Part shown: positions 43,110 through 52,932 of the stretch, one piece after another
Layout of the letters: every line of letters begins with the position of its first letter
How positions within the stretch are numbered: position 1 is the stretch's first letter
NCBI GenBank assembly: GCA_030154445.1
Contig: JAGUQW010000007.1
Coordinates: forward strand, 62,001 to 126,000
DNA length: 64,000 nucleotides
From: Spirochaetota bacterium
Lineage (GTDB): Bacteria > Spirochaetota > Brevinematia > Brevinematales > Brevinemataceae
Reading direction: 5' to 3'
Notes under the pieces: generated by a model
Database searches by the model: none
What the model saw: the letters and a program-made list of their open reading frames with translations, nothing else
Told to the model about the DNA's origin: nothing
Made by a program: the position numbers and the translations under genes

Positions 43110-45896
43110 ATGTATAAATTTTGTTTAATATTTTTTTTTCCCTTCGTTATTTTTGCTCAATCTTATGAGATCAATTCATCAGAAATATCTCTTAGACTTT
43201 CTGATCCTTTAGAAGTATTACATACAAGCATATTATTTACAAATAACAAATCATCCTTATCTCAACGATATAGCTTTCAACAAATTATACAACTGTTTCA
43301 ACAAAAACGCTATTCTTTTACTCTTAAAGAAATCGCTACATTTCAAAGAAAATATCCTAATCATATTTATACCAACGAAATAACTTGGTTAAAAGCTAAT
43401 ACTTACTTACAAAAAGGTGAGATACCCCAAGCAAATGAACTACTTCTTACATTAATAGATTCAAAAAATATCGAGATTCAACATAGAGCTTTTCTTGATC
43501 TATATCAACTTAATATCGATGCTCGTAATAATACATTGGCTTTGAATTTTATCAAAAAAATTCATGATTCTCCTATAGGATCACCCTATAAAGAAATAGC
43601 TCATATGAAATATATCTATCATACTATTCTTTCTCAAAATTATAAACAAGCAAGTAATCTACTACAAAGTTTTGAACAATTATATCCAAATTCTCTTTAT
43701 CTTAATGAGCTTCAATATTTTATGGCACTAAATGATATTGTTAATGATAAAATAGTTAAAGCAAAAGCTTATGCTTCGACTGTTTTATCAAACAGTACTA
43801 ATATTGCTCTTCAGCGTCTCATGGGAGAAATAGAACTTCAAGAAAAAAATTACGAACAAGCACTTTCTTATTTTTTACCTATTACTAAAATAAATAACAA
43901 ATTTCAAGATGAAAGTATTTTCAAATCAGCATTATTATATAAATACCAAAAAAAATACATAGAATCTCAAAAATTATTCTCCACTATCGTGAAATATCAT
44001 CAAAATTCATCTTATTTTGAAAGAGCGTCAACAGAATTAGCTAATATAAATATTATTCTCAAAAATTATGATGATGCTCTTATCTATTATTTACAAGAAA
44101 GTGGTTATATAGGATCTCGAAAAGCTATTGCTTTACTCAAAATAGCTGAAATACATTTTTTAACAACAAACACCTTAGCGACAAGACGCACTGCAGACCG
44201 TATTCAATCTTCATTTCCTTATAGTGCCTATGCTAACGAATCTTTATATTGGGTAGGTCGATCTTATCTTCTTGATAAAGAATTCAAAAAAAGTATTCAA
44301 ATATTTGATGATTATCTTATTCGAGAACCACAAAGTCCTAAAAAAGACGAAATTATGATTTTTTTAGGACATGCTTACGCTAATATAGATAATCAAGCAA
44401 AAGCTCGTGGTTATTTTCAAGAAATTATTAATAATTCTCCTAATGAATACCTAAAACGACAAGCACTTATCGCCTTAGGAAGAAGTTATAATATAAACGA
44501 ACCCAAGCGTTCTTTAGAATATTTTGATCGTGTATGGAAAGTTTGGCCAATAGCCAAAGAGAGTGATCAAGCTCTTTATTATTCTGCTGCGAATAGATAT
44601 AATCTTCGTCTTAATACTCAAGCTTTAGAAATTTTCAAACAATTAGTTACTAATTTTCCAAATTCTAAATTTTATCAAGATGCTCAACTTGCTATTGTCA
44701 AACTAGAATTCAAAGCAGAAAACTTCAATGCTCTTTTAGATATTAACGATATTCCTCTTACAGTCAATAATCGAGAAATCGTCTCAGAATTTAAAGAATT
44801 ACAAGCACGCAGCTTTTTTAGAATAGGTGAATTTGATCAAGCACTTTCCTTATTTCAAGAATCATTAAAACTTACTGATAATAAAAATCGTAAAGTAGAA
44901 CTCTTTCTTACAGAAGCGTCTACACTTAGAGCTTTAAATCGTCATGATGAAGCTGTTCAAAAATATGAAAAATATCTTAATGCTATCAAAAATTCTAACG
45001 AAATCAGTGATCTTGAAGAAGTATTGTGGGCAGAAATTGCATTTAGTTATCTCGAGATACAAAACACAAAAAAGGCTGATAAAACAATAGAATATATGAT
45101 TAAAAATTTTCCTCAAAGTAAATTTATTGTGGATTTATACTTCAAACTTGCAGATGGTTATTTTAGCAAAAAACAATATGACCAAGCAGCTGTATATTAT
45201 AACAAAACACGAATGTTTACCAAAAATAAATCTGTTATATCTGATGCTCTATTAAGAGAAGCGTGGAGTTTAGATTACTCTGGTAGTAGTCAAACAAAAG
45301 AAATTTTCAACTTATTCCTTACTACATATCCAAAACATTTTGGTGTTCCTGATATCATGTCCAGATTAGCAATACTTGAAAATACTAATAATAGTTCTAT
45401 TAGTACACAACTCCGTATACAATTAATTCAAAATTATCCAGATTCTTTGGAAGCAGAACAGGCTCGTTTATTTTTTGCTAATCAATTTGATAATAATAGT
45501 TCTATTGATGAATTTTACCAAATCATCTCCTATACCAAAGATTCTCGATTAAAAGCAAAATATCTCTACAAATTAGGATATAAAATGATTAAAGAAAATT
45601 TAATTGAAGAAGCAATAATAGTATTTAAAGATATCCATGCACTAAAAGATCCTGTTCATGGAGCAGATGCTTTATTTGAAGCTACCAAATTGTTATCCGA
45701 TCAAAAAAAATATACAGAACAACTACAATTATATATTAATATTATTACCCATTATGATGAACTATATTATCCAAGAGCTTTAGATAATATCATCCAAACT
45801 TATATAGTCTTAGAAGATTATGAAAATGCTGAGAAATTTAAGACAAGACTGTTAGAACAATATTCTGATAGTAAAGAAAGTAAGAAATGGAAATAA
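43110..45896 (+). CDS. Large periplasmic TPR protein
   Basis: 928 residues with a signal peptide (MYKFCLIFFFPFVIFAQ). The body is a continuous array of tetratricopeptide-type helix pairs from about residue 50 to the end, many of the YbgF/BamD-like form with QKYPNHIYTNEITWLKANTY or NFPNSKFYQDA turns. Short repeats contain DEIMIFLGHAYANI and KADKTIEYMIKNFPQSKF. No enzymatic domain is visible. It should be a periplasmic scaffold, possibly for outer-membrane or cell-wall machinery. The start lacks a strong ribosome site. It is divergent from ligA and convergent with murG. Confidence 0.83.
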   Translation: MYKFCLIFFFPFVIFAQSYEINSSEISLRLSDPLEVLHTSILFTNNKSSLSQRYSFQQIIQLFQQKRYSFTLKEIATFQRKYPNHIYTNEITWLKANTYLQKGEIPQANELLLTLIDSKNIEIQHRAFLDLYQLNIDARNNTLALNFIKKIHDSPIGSPYKEIAHMKYIYHTILSQNYKQASNLLQSFEQLYPNSLYLNELQYFMALNDIVNDKIVKAKAYASTVLSNSTNIALQRLMGEIELQEKNYEQALSYFLPITKINNKFQDESIFKSALLYKYQKKYIESQKLFSTIVKYHQNSSYFERASTELANINIILKNYDDALIYYLQESGYIGSRKAIALLKIAEIHFLTTNTLATRRTADRIQSSFPYSAYANESLYWVGRSYLLDKEFKKSIQIFDDYLIREPQSPKKDEIMIFLGHAYANIDNQAKARGYFQEIINNSPNEYLKRQALIALGRSYNINEPKRSLEYFDRVWKVWPIAKESDQALYYSAANRYNLRLNTQALEIFKQLVTNFPNSKFYQDAQLAIVKLEFKAENFNALLDINDIPLTVNNREIVSEFKELQARSFFRIGEFDQALSLFQESLKLTDNKNRKVELFLTEASTLRALNRHDEAVQKYEKYLNAIKNSNEISDLEEVLWAEIAFSYLEIQNTKKADKTIEYMIKNFPQSKFIVDLYFKLADGYFSKKQYDQAAVYYNKTRMFTKNKSVISDALLREAWSLDYSGSSQTKEIFNLFLTTYPKHFGVPDIMSRLAILENTNNSSISTQLRIQLIQNYPDSLEAEQARLFFANQFDNNSSIDEFYQIISYTKDSRLKAKYLYKLGYKMIKENLIEEAIIVFKDIHALKDPVHGADALFEATKLLSDQKKYTEQLQLYINIITHYDELYYPRALDNIIQTYIVLEDYENAEKFKTRLLEQYSDSKESKKWK

Positions 45897-45921
45897 ATTG
45901 ATCGTGAAAAATAGGAATAAG

Positions 45922-45954
45922 AACTATTGTAATAATAAAAAAGATACAATAGTT
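45922..45954 (-). terminator. Hairpin overlapping the murG stop
   Basis: A 10-bp perfect stem AACTATTGTA/TACAATAGTT with a 13-nt A-rich loop spans the murG stop codon at 45924. On the minus strand it is followed by a U-rich stretch (CTTATTCCTATTTTTC). It could terminate murG mRNA, though the U run is imperfect. Confidence 0.5.
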
Positions 45955-47003
45955 GATGCGGGATCTTCTTCTCTTATAAAAAAATTATTATGATAGTATT
46001 CTTGATTAGACATCATCATTATAATTATTTCTAATAATTTTTGTTCTGTAAGTGTGGGTTCTTCTAATATTTCTGCACAAGACATATCTTTAAGAAATTT
46101 AGCGTTAAGATATTGATGATTATCTGGTGATTGAAAAATAGGAATAAATAAACTTGGCGTCCTAAATAATAGTGACTCTGATACTGTACCAGCTCCTGAC
46201 CTAGCTAAAACCAATCTCGATGCAGACCAAAAAGCATCCATTCTAGTAATAAAACGATATATTTTAATATTCTCTTGATAGGGATCAAGACTAGATAATA
46301 AATTTTCTTTATCAAATCTCTCATACTCTTTGGTTCCCAAACTCCATACAATCTGATACCCCTTTTCTATTAAAAAGGGGATAATTTTTAATACTAGATT
46401 ATTAATTATCTGAGATCCTTGAGATCCTCCAGAAATACCTATGATCGGTTTTGTTGAAGATGATAATTCTAATAAAGCACAAGATTCTTCAAGGCTTAAT
46501 AATTCTTTATATAATAGAGGATTCCCAGTATATATTTCTTTGTGTAGTGGGATAAATTTAGGAGAAGGAAAAGTAGTAAAAATATTTTTCGCGAAATGAG
46601 CCCAAAATCTATTAGTAATTCCTGCAACACTATTTTGTTCCAAAATGTACAAAGGCTTTCTCATTAACAAAGCTGATAATGCAACAATATTAGATAAATA
46701 ACCACCAGTAATTACCATAAAATCAGGATTAAATTGTTTGATCTTTTTAAAAACCTGTCTCCAAGCATTAAAAATAGAAAATAATTGTTTGATTGTACTA
46801 ATAGATAATCTACGAGAGATTCCTGTTAATGAAACACAAATACGCTCATCAGATTTTAATAATTCAAATATATCATAAGCTTTGTCTCTATCACTTAATA
46901 CATAAAGTAGCTCTACATTATGTTTTGCAAATTCTTTATACAAAGCAATTCCTGGTACCAAATGCCCTCCAGTACCACCACCACCAATTAATACTTTCAT
47001 CAT
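45924..47003 (-). CDS. murG: Undecaprenyl-PP-MurNAc-pentapeptide GlcNAc transferase
   Basis: 359 residues (or 358 from the second ATG; AAAGGA serves either). The N-terminal GGGGTGGHLVPG loop, GGYLSN and EQNSVAGITNRF are the lipid-I-binding half. GISGGSQGSQIINN and RSGAGTVSESLLFRTPSLFIP with QSPDNHQYLNA form the UDP-GlcNAc half. It is membrane-associated on the cytoplasmic face and converts lipid I to lipid II. It lies 12 nt after the TPR membrane protein gene at 47016, so they are co-transcribed, possibly with ychF further upstream. Confidence 0.97.
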   Translation of the reverse strand: MMKVLIGGGGTGGHLVPGIALYKEFAKHNVELLYVLSDRDKAYDIFELLKSDERICVSLTGISRRLSISTIKQLFSIFNAWRQVFKKIKQFNPDFMVITGGYLSNIVALSALLMRKPLYILEQNSVAGITNRFWAHFAKNIFTTFPSPKFIPLHKEIYTGNPLLYKELLSLEESCALLELSSSTKPIIGISGGSQGSQIINNLVLKIIPFLIEKGYQIVWSLGTKEYERFDKENLLSSLDPYQENIKIYRFITRMDAFWSASRLVLARSGAGTVSESLLFRTPSLFIPIFQSPDNHQYLNAKFLKDMSCAEILEEPTLTEQKLLEIIIMMMSNQEYYHNNFFIREEDPASTIVSFLLLQ

Positions 47004-47015
47004 TGTATCCTTTGA

Positions 47016-48557
47016 TTATTGTTCTAATGCTTTTGATAATAACTCATCATCTAAAAAATTATTTTGTTTATTTAAAATATTTTCTACTATAGGATCTATA
47101 TTTTGATCAATTACAGGTTCTACATCAGGTTCAAATTTTAAATCTGTATCTGATTCAATCTTAGGAATTATTTCAGGAAGATTTCTCATGCCTTCCACAA
47201 AATTCATTGCTTGTCCACCTTCTATATGATCAATTGTAGCTACTGCCAAATTAACTTGCACCAAAAATTCATCATCAGATTTGAATACAATTCTATATTC
47301 ATAACTCATCTGTGCGTGTCTCTCTTTCTTACCTTCTAAAGACCAAATTTCGACCTCTTCAATATGAGAAAGATTTTGGATAATTTGAGTATCTATTTCT
47401 TTTAAAAAATGATCATTAATTTCTCTCATTTCTCTATAAAAAACACAGACTTTATTATCTAAAACACCCATTACATAGCTAGCCGTTCTTCTAAAAATAG
47501 TTAATCCAGGAATAGCTAATCTAGTAATAAGTGATTCAAATAAACTTTCATTAGAAGTGTAGTAATTACTTAAAAACGGATAATCCAGCCATTTTTCATT
47601 ATTGAGCATAATATTATCAAGATCTTTATAGAGTGGATTTTCTTGATGCAGTGTTTTATATTCTCGTAATGCAATGATATGATCTCCTCTCAAAGAAAAT
47701 ATAGAAGCACGCATATATTTTAAGTTCAATTTAGTCTCAGATTCATTTACTTGATTAAGATAAGAATCTATCATTCCTAAACTTTCATGATATTTTTTCA
47801 TAGAAATACAAATAGAAACTAATTCACAAATAATAAATTCTTTTATATGTTGGTCTTGTGTTTTTTCTAATAAGAGCGTGTAAACATCATATGCTTTATC
47901 CCAAACTTTCAAGTTTGTTAATGTTTTTGCATAATTATAAGTAATTATATTCTCTTGCTTTCTTTCTAACAAATTATAATGACGAATCGCTTTGGCATAC
48001 AAACCTAAAGAAGCCAAACATTCTGCATAAAGTTTTCTACTATCAATCAAGGCAGGATTGTTTTTGAGAACAGGTATTAATATTTTACGACACATATCAA
48101 AAATATTGTTACAATAAAAAATATAAGCTAATTTATGATTTGCTTTTTCATGTTTTTTATCTAAAGCTGTTGCTATTCTATAATGCATTTCTGATTGTTT
48201 AAGATCATTAATCGCTAAAAAACAATCGCCAATTTCTAGTTCTACAAATATTTTATCATTTGTACTTAATTCCAATCTTATTAATGCTATTTCCCACCAT
48301 TTAATCGCTTCTTCAAACATAGCTAATTTTGATCTTGCCTGAGCTGCATGGATATAAGCACTAAGAGAAGAGTGACTAAAAGTATGCTCTTTACCTTCTG
48401 TTAGTTGAACTACTTTATCATAATCAGTCTCATTAAAAGCATCTGAAATTTCAATCCTATGATCTTTATTAGGGAAAAATGTTTGGATAATTAAATAACC
48501 TATAGACATTGTTAGCACAACTGTAAGTAAAGAAATTGCAACAAGTATTATATCCAT
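47016..48557 (-). CDS. Membrane-anchored TPR protein
   Basis: 513 residues. A single N-terminal membrane helix (IILVAISLLTVVLTMSIGYLII) is followed by about eight TPR-like helix pairs (residues 40-300). The last 200 residues carry a beta-rich domain (SNESLFESLITRLAIPGLTIF, CVFYREMREINDHF, EIWSLEGKK, YRIVFKSDDEFLVQVNLAVATI) that I do not recognise, and an acidic tail. AGAGGA lies before the ATG. It is in one unit with murG and 43 nt from ychF on the same strand. A role in cell-wall synthesis is inference from position alone. Confidence 0.78.
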   Translation of the reverse strand: MDIILVAISLLTVVLTMSIGYLIIQTFFPNKDHRIEISDAFNETDYDKVVQLTEGKEHTFSHSSLSAYIHAAQARSKLAMFEEAIKWWEIALIRLELSTNDKIFVELEIGDCFLAINDLKQSEMHYRIATALDKKHEKANHKLAYIFYCNNIFDMCRKILIPVLKNNPALIDSRKLYAECLASLGLYAKAIRHYNLLERKQENIITYNYAKTLTNLKVWDKAYDVYTLLLEKTQDQHIKEFIICELVSICISMKKYHESLGMIDSYLNQVNESETKLNLKYMRASIFSLRGDHIIALREYKTLHQENPLYKDLDNIMLNNEKWLDYPFLSNYYTSNESLFESLITRLAIPGLTIFRRTASYVMGVLDNKVCVFYREMREINDHFLKEIDTQIIQNLSHIEEVEIWSLEGKKERHAQMSYEYRIVFKSDDEFLVQVNLAVATIDHIEGGQAMNFVEGMRNLPEIIPKIESDTDLKFEPDVEPVIDQNIDPIVENILNKQNNFLDDELLSKALEQ

Positions 48558-48600
48558 CTAATATCCTCTATATATTTATTAATAAAAAATATTATCAACA

Positions 48601-49701
48601 TTAATTATTAAATAAAAAATGCACAACATCCCCATCTTGAACAATATACTCTTTCCCTTCTTGACGAAGCACACCTTTTTCTCTCGCTTTTGACCAAGCT
48701 CCTACGGCAACAAGATCTTGATAAGACACAGTTTCCATACGAATAAAACCTTTTTGCATATCAGTATGTATTATCCCTGCTGCTTCAGGTGCTAACATTC
48801 CTTGATGAAGAGTCCATGCTCTAGTTTCTATTTCGCCAGTAGTGAGATAAGTAATCAAGCCTAATAATTCATAACCAGCTTTAATAAGTCTATTAAGACC
48901 GCTATCTTCCCAACCTAATTCTGCAATATATTCTTTGGCTTCATCATCTTCTAATTCTGAAATTTCTTGTTCTATTTGAGCAGACAAATGTAAAACACCA
49001 GCTCCCAATTGAAGAGCTTTTTGATTGAGGGGTGTCCAATATATATTTTGGTTAGGATCATTGACTTCACTTTCTGATACATTAGCAACAATAAGAATAG
49101 GTTTGTCTGTAAGAAAACGATATCCGTCTGTCAATATGCGTTGAGCTGGAGTAAGTTCAGCTTGATAAATCATTTTACCTTCTGTGATAATTTGTTCCAA
49201 AGCGACCATTAATTCAAATAATATCTTAGCTTCTTTAATTCCTGTACGAGCTTGTCGCTCTTGTTTGGATTTGATATTAAGAATTGTTTCAAGATCTTTT
49301 AGTGCTAATTCATCTAAGACTATTTCAATATCCCTAACAGGGTCTATACTACCAATAACATGCATTACATCTTCGTCTTGAAACAAACGTGTCATCATAA
49401 TAATTGCATCCGTATCACGAATATTAGAAAGGAATTGATTACCTAATCCCTCACCTTTAGAAGCTCCCTTTACAAGACCTGCAATATCAACAAACTCTAC
49501 TGTTGTTGGGATTAGTTTTTTAGAACCAGAGATTTCTGAAAGCACTGACAATCTTTTATCAGGAACATTAACGATACCAATATTAGGATCAATAGTACAA
49601 AAAGGATAATTTGCACTTTCTATTCCAGCTTTTGTTAGTGCATTAAAAAGTGTTGATTTACCAACATTTGGCAAACCGACGATTCCACAAGAAAATCCCA
49701 T
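48601..49701 (-). CDS. ychF: Ribosome-associated ATPase YchF (OLA1 family)
   Basis: 366 residues from the ATG at 49701 (GGAGG 7 nt upstream; a TTG two codons earlier overlaps it). P-loop GLPNVGKST at 9-17, FCTIDPNIG, VDIAGLVKGASKGEGLGNQFL and NVSE as the specificity loop (the NxxE form that favours ATP over GTP). The C-terminal TGS domain starts near LITYLTTGEIETRAWTLHQG. YchF binds ribosomes and is linked to oxidative-stress responses. The gene is the first of an apparent minus-strand group ychF, TPR protein, murG. Confidence 0.96.
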   Translation of the reverse strand: MGFSCGIVGLPNVGKSTLFNALTKAGIESANYPFCTIDPNIGIVNVPDKRLSVLSEISGSKKLIPTTVEFVDIAGLVKGASKGEGLGNQFLSNIRDTDAIIMMTRLFQDEDVMHVIGSIDPVRDIEIVLDELALKDLETILNIKSKQERQARTGIKEAKILFELMVALEQIITEGKMIYQAELTPAQRILTDGYRFLTDKPILIVANVSESEVNDPNQNIYWTPLNQKALQLGAGVLHLSAQIEQEISELEDDEAKEYIAELGWEDSGLNRLIKAGYELLGLITYLTTGEIETRAWTLHQGMLAPEAAGIIHTDMQKGFIRMETVSYQDLVAVGAWSKAREKGVLRQEGKEYIVQDGDVVHFLFNN

Positions 49702-49783
49702 AATCAAACCTCCAGTATGAGTTTATTGTATTTCCATTATTATAACATACACAATAAATATAAGCAAAAATACATCTTAAAAT

Positions 49784-49812
49784 TTGATAAAAAAATCAGT
49801 TCGAAGTATAAT
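49784..49812 (+). promoter_or_regulatory. Promoter of the HEPN-like gene
   Basis: TTGATA (49784-49789), a 17-nt spacer and TATAAT (49807-49812). Transcription should start near 49819, downstream of an ATG at 49717, so the gene starts at 49867. Confidence 0.65.
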
Positions 49813-49866
49813 AAATACAAGATTATTCATTATATAATTACTAAACAATCACATTTAGGAGATCTC

Positions 49867-50811
49867 ATGCTTTTATATCCAACATTTTATTTTAGATCTC
49901 TTTGTCAACCTATCACTTTATCTCACTTATTTAATATTACATTAAGAAATCTATCTTCTGATGAACTACCAATCTTTGAAAAAAGTATCAAAATATTAAG
50001 CGACAAACTTTCAGACAAAGAGCGTCGACGCATTTTGTATACTCTTTACCCTCTTGGTAATTTTAGTGCAGAAGGTGCATTAGAAGAGCAATTTATTAGA
50101 GAAATTAGCAAAATATGGGTAATTGCTACTTGTGACAAAAAACTTCCTTTTGAACATGGATTGGTGGATTATGGATTTTTGTGCGGGTATATTTCTGATA
50201 ATAGTTATCTCCAAAATCCTGGTGGATTCATCTGTGATATAAATAACATTAGCTCTAGAGAAATTTTAAGAGCCTTAAAAAAAGAACTACCCAAAGCAGC
50301 ACAATTAATTCTTAATCCATCATTATTAATTGATGATATCAATGATATTAAATTACAAGCCTCTTATTGGGACGGTATTTTAACCCAACATAATAATATT
50401 CCTCATTTTGTACAACTAGCTAAAAGTTTAAGACTTACTAATGAATTTACTGATCTCACACAAAAATTTCTACAATACTGCATTTCTGCAGAAATTTTAT
50501 TAGTACACAATCCTAGTAAGCATGATAGTAAAATGCCCATGAATAGACAATTTGTTAGTAAGCTGACCTTGATCCGTCATATGATGATCAAACTAAAAAA
50601 ACAGCATTCTTTATATTCTTTGAATGAGCTTCAGAATACCTTTAATCAAATTTATGATTTTCGATCTCAATTAATACATGGTCGTCAATATACCCCTATC
50701 AATAAAAAAACAATAGCTCAGTATATTAATTTATTACATCCTACGATACGATTAGGTATTGAATTACAAACAACAGATCCTCTATTTATAGAATTTATTA
50801 AGAAAATTTAA
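49867..50811 (+). CDS. HEPN-like domain protein (ApeA-type)
   Basis: 314 residues from the ATG at 49867, which has TTAGGAG 5 nt upstream; an ATG at 49717 lies before the promoter. Residues 1-200 are helical and unfamiliar. The C-terminal part contains LIRHMMIKLKKQHS and YDFRSQLIHGRQY (residues 263-275) with the Arg266-x4-His271 pattern typical of HEPN domains of the ApeA type. In that family the Arg and His form an RNase active site in defence and toxin proteins. One base separates the stop from the next start, so it is co-transcribed with the SpsF-like gene. The RNase role is inference; no partner antitoxin is recognised. Confidence 0.65.
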   Translation: MLLYPTFYFRSLCQPITLSHLFNITLRNLSSDELPIFEKSIKILSDKLSDKERRRILYTLYPLGNFSAEGALEEQFIREISKIWVIATCDKKLPFEHGLVDYGFLCGYISDNSYLQNPGGFICDINNISSREILRALKKELPKAAQLILNPSLLIDDINDIKLQASYWDGILTQHNNIPHFVQLAKSLRLTNEFTDLTQKFLQYCISAEILLVHNPSKHDSKMPMNRQFVSKLTLIRHMMIKLKKQHSLYSLNELQNTFNQIYDFRSQLIHGRQYTPINKKTIAQYINLLHPTIRLGIELQTTDPLFIEFIKKI

Positions 50812-50812
50812 A

Positions 50813-51478
50813 ATGCAAGAAAAAATATTTATAGGAATACAAAGTCGTCTTTTATCCTCACGATTCCCTAACAAAGCATTTACAGATATTTTAGATATTC
50901 CATTAATTATACGCGTTATCCAACGAATGCAACAAATCAAACATCCTTATATATTAGCATTATTAGTACCAGAAAATGAAATATCACAATATACACAATT
51001 TTTAATTAAATATCATATTAATATTCCTATTTTTGGAGGAGATGAGACTAATGTTCTCCATCGTTATTATCATGCTGCCAAACATTTCGGTTCTCACGAT
51101 TTAATAATGAGAGTTACAGGCGACAATCCTCTTCTCAGCCCCTATTTAGCTGATTTGTTAATTGTATATCACCATAAGAAAAAATGTGATCTGAGCCATT
51201 TTTTAAAAAATACTTTTGGAACAGGGGTTGAAATTATTAATTTCAAAACATTAGAAAGAAGCTATCAACAAGCTTCTACTGTAGATGAATTAGAACATGT
51301 TACTCAATATATCTATAATAATCGTAATTTATTCTATATAGAAGAACCTATTAGTCCTTATACTTCTGATATATATACCTCTTTAAGTATAGACTATGTA
51401 GAAGATATTACTATCATAGAAAATATTTTAAAAAAATACCCAAATTGGGATATTACTCATCAATATAAAAATTATTGA
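50813..51478 (+). CDS. SpsF/CMP-sugar-type nucleotidyltransferase
   Basis: 221 residues; translation is coupled to the preceding gene. The N-terminal IFIGIQSRLLSSRFPNKAFTDI corresponds to the nucleotide-binding IQARMxSxRLPGK loop of cytidylyltransferases, with FPNK in place of LPGK. IRVIQRMQQ, GGDETNVLHRYYHAAKHFG and RVTGDNPLLSP follow in the order of the SpsF / acylneuraminate cytidylyltransferase family. The product would be a CMP- or other NDP-activated sugar acid for surface glycans. The substrate is unknown. Pairing with a HEPN-like protein is unusual. Confidence 0.78.
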   Translation: MQEKIFIGIQSRLLSSRFPNKAFTDILDIPLIIRVIQRMQQIKHPYILALLVPENEISQYTQFLIKYHINIPIFGGDETNVLHRYYHAAKHFGSHDLIMRVTGDNPLLSPYLADLLIVYHHKKKCDLSHFLKNTFGTGVEIINFKTLERSYQQASTVDELEHVTQYIYNNRNLFYIEEPISPYTSDIYTSLSIDYVEDITIIENILKKYPNWDITHQYKNY

Positions 51479-51503
51479 AATTTTTATATATTTAATATAT
51501 ACT
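51475..51503 (+). promoter_or_regulatory. Promoter of the coiled-coil membrane protein gene
   Basis: TTGAAA (51475-51480, overlapping the preceding stop), a 17-nt spacer and TATACT (51498-51503). Confidence 0.6.
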
Positions 51504-51550
51504 ATTATAATACACATCTTATGTGTTAAATTCTCAATTATGGATACATT

Positions 51551-52393
51551 ATGAAAAACCTAGCTCAACTAGTAAAATTGATTCCAACATCTTATTACCC
51601 TTTTATTTTTATTATAATTAGTGTGATTATAATCATTTTATTTATTTATTATATTCGATTATCATCAAAAATCAAACAGCTTTCAGAAGCTCTTTTCAGT
51701 TTACAACGATCTGTAAATCATAAGGAAACAATATTTGAAAATACTATTTCCAAATTAGCTCAAAATCTTCCTCTAGACAATCATCCAGCTACTCAAGAAA
51801 AACACATTTCTAATATTATAGAACAATTACTAAATAAATTTTCTATTCAATTACAAAGAAAAATTCAAGATAATTTTCAAGATGAACAAGATATTTGGCA
51901 TGATAAATTCACTATTTTATTAACTATACTAGGTAAAACGGAACAAGATCTTCGTCAAAATAGAGATGAATTGTTCAAAAAATCTTGGATTTCTATTACT
52001 GAATTGAGACAAAAATCTCAATTATTGTTTAATGATATGAAAGAAGATGGTATCTTTTATCGTATGCAATCACTATGGCTTTTAAGTGATCTTGAGGCAC
52101 AAAAACAATTCTATTACGATTCTTTTCGCTATTCTATAGCAGCCTTAAAACTTTATCAGGATAGTAAACCAACATTACCTTTATCTCAAAAAATTGCTTG
52201 GAAAGTAGGTGAGAATTTAGCAGATATTTCTACCAAATTAGACAAACAATCTCAACAAAAAAATCTTAAAAAATTTAATCTAACAATGCCTCAAGTATTA
52301 GAGATATTTCAAGAATTAGAAAACACTTCAAGTAATATTGAAGTGTTTCAAAAAATACGACTTTGGAACAATCAATTCACTAGTATTCTATAA
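51551..52393 (+). CDS. Membrane-anchored coiled-coil protein, unknown
   Basis: 280 residues. A membrane helix at residues 17-37 (FIFIIISVIIIILFIYYI) is followed by a long charged coiled coil (KIKQLSEALFSLQRSVN to about 190) and a helical C-terminus. There is no catalytic motif. Most of the protein should lie on one side of the membrane as a rod. GGATACATT with the ATG gives a moderate ribosome site. It is monocistronic with its own promoter and a bidirectional terminator. A role in shape or division is a guess only. Confidence 0.72.
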   Translation: MKNLAQLVKLIPTSYYPFIFIIISVIIIILFIYYIRLSSKIKQLSEALFSLQRSVNHKETIFENTISKLAQNLPLDNHPATQEKHISNIIEQLLNKFSIQLQRKIQDNFQDEQDIWHDKFTILLTILGKTEQDLRQNRDELFKKSWISITELRQKSQLLFNDMKEDGIFYRMQSLWLLSDLEAQKQFYYDSFRYSIAALKLYQDSKPTLPLSQKIAWKVGENLADISTKLDKQSQQKNLKKFNLTMPQVLEIFQELENTSSNIEVFQKIRLWNNQFTSIL

Positions 52394-52425
52394 TTTTATA
52401 TAAGTTCAACTCCTAAGCAAACAAA

Positions 52426-52459
52426 AAAGACTAGTTTTTTCCACTAGTCTTTTTTTTTA
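52426..52459. terminator. Bidirectional terminator
   Basis: The stem AAAGACTAGT/ACTAGTCTTT with a T-rich loop is followed by a long run of T, between convergent genes. Confidence 0.92.
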
Positions 52460-52465
52460 TAAAAA

Positions 52466-52861
52466 TTATTTCATTTTTGTCCATAACTCTAGAGCTTCCC
52501 CATTGTCAAAATCAATAGCGATATGATCTTCTTTTATAGTAATAAACACTTCTAATTCTGGCGTAAAATCCATTGTTTTCAAATCCAAATCTCCTATAGA
52601 GAATAGACCTTGTTTGTTGTCATCAAGACCATCATAAAAAATATAATAAGGATCAGAGGCAACAAAAGATTTATCAGGAAAATCTTCTTCCCACTCTAAT
52701 AGTACCTGAATATCTGTAATTTCAAATGTTAATAAATCTACAAATTCTCCTTTTTTAGTGATGGAATTTTTATAAATCCTTTCCATTTGAAGAAATAACA
52801 TATCTTTAGTAGCGACAGACTTGTAACTATTAAACCATAATTGTCTAAATTCTTTTGGCAT
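52466..52861 (-). CDS. Small acidic protein with unclear start
   Basis: 131 residues from the only standard start codon (ATG at 52861), which has no spaced ribosome site. The frame stays open upstream for 25 more codons to ATA at 52936 and reads as convincing protein (for example ERTFISFFEENHPLLQEM), without ATG, GTG or TTG. The ATA overlaps the plsY stop (ATAA, like the usual ATGA coupling) and has AGAG 7 nt upstream. A non-standard ATA start coupled to plsY, or a gene that lost its start, are the options. The protein is acidic, with beta-rich C-terminal repeats of short strands; no family is recognised. The same promoter as plsY/glyS would serve it. Confidence 0.6.
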   Translation of the reverse strand: MPKEFRQLWFNSYKSVATKDMLFLQMERIYKNSITKKGEFVDLLTFEITDIQVLLEWEEDFPDKSFVASDPYYIFYDGLDDNKQGLFSIGDLDLKTMDFTPELEVFITIKEDHIAIDFDNGEALELWTKMK

Positions 52862-52932
52862 CTCTTGTAATAAAGGGTGATTTTCTTCAAAAAAACTAAT
52901 AAATGTTCTTTCATGTTCTTGTGTATTATTTT

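Noticed and set aside
49717-49866. ATG at 49717 as HEPN-like gene start
   Set aside because: It lies upstream of the promoter at 49784-49812, and the first 50 residues would be Lys/Tyr/Ile-rich low-complexity sequence.
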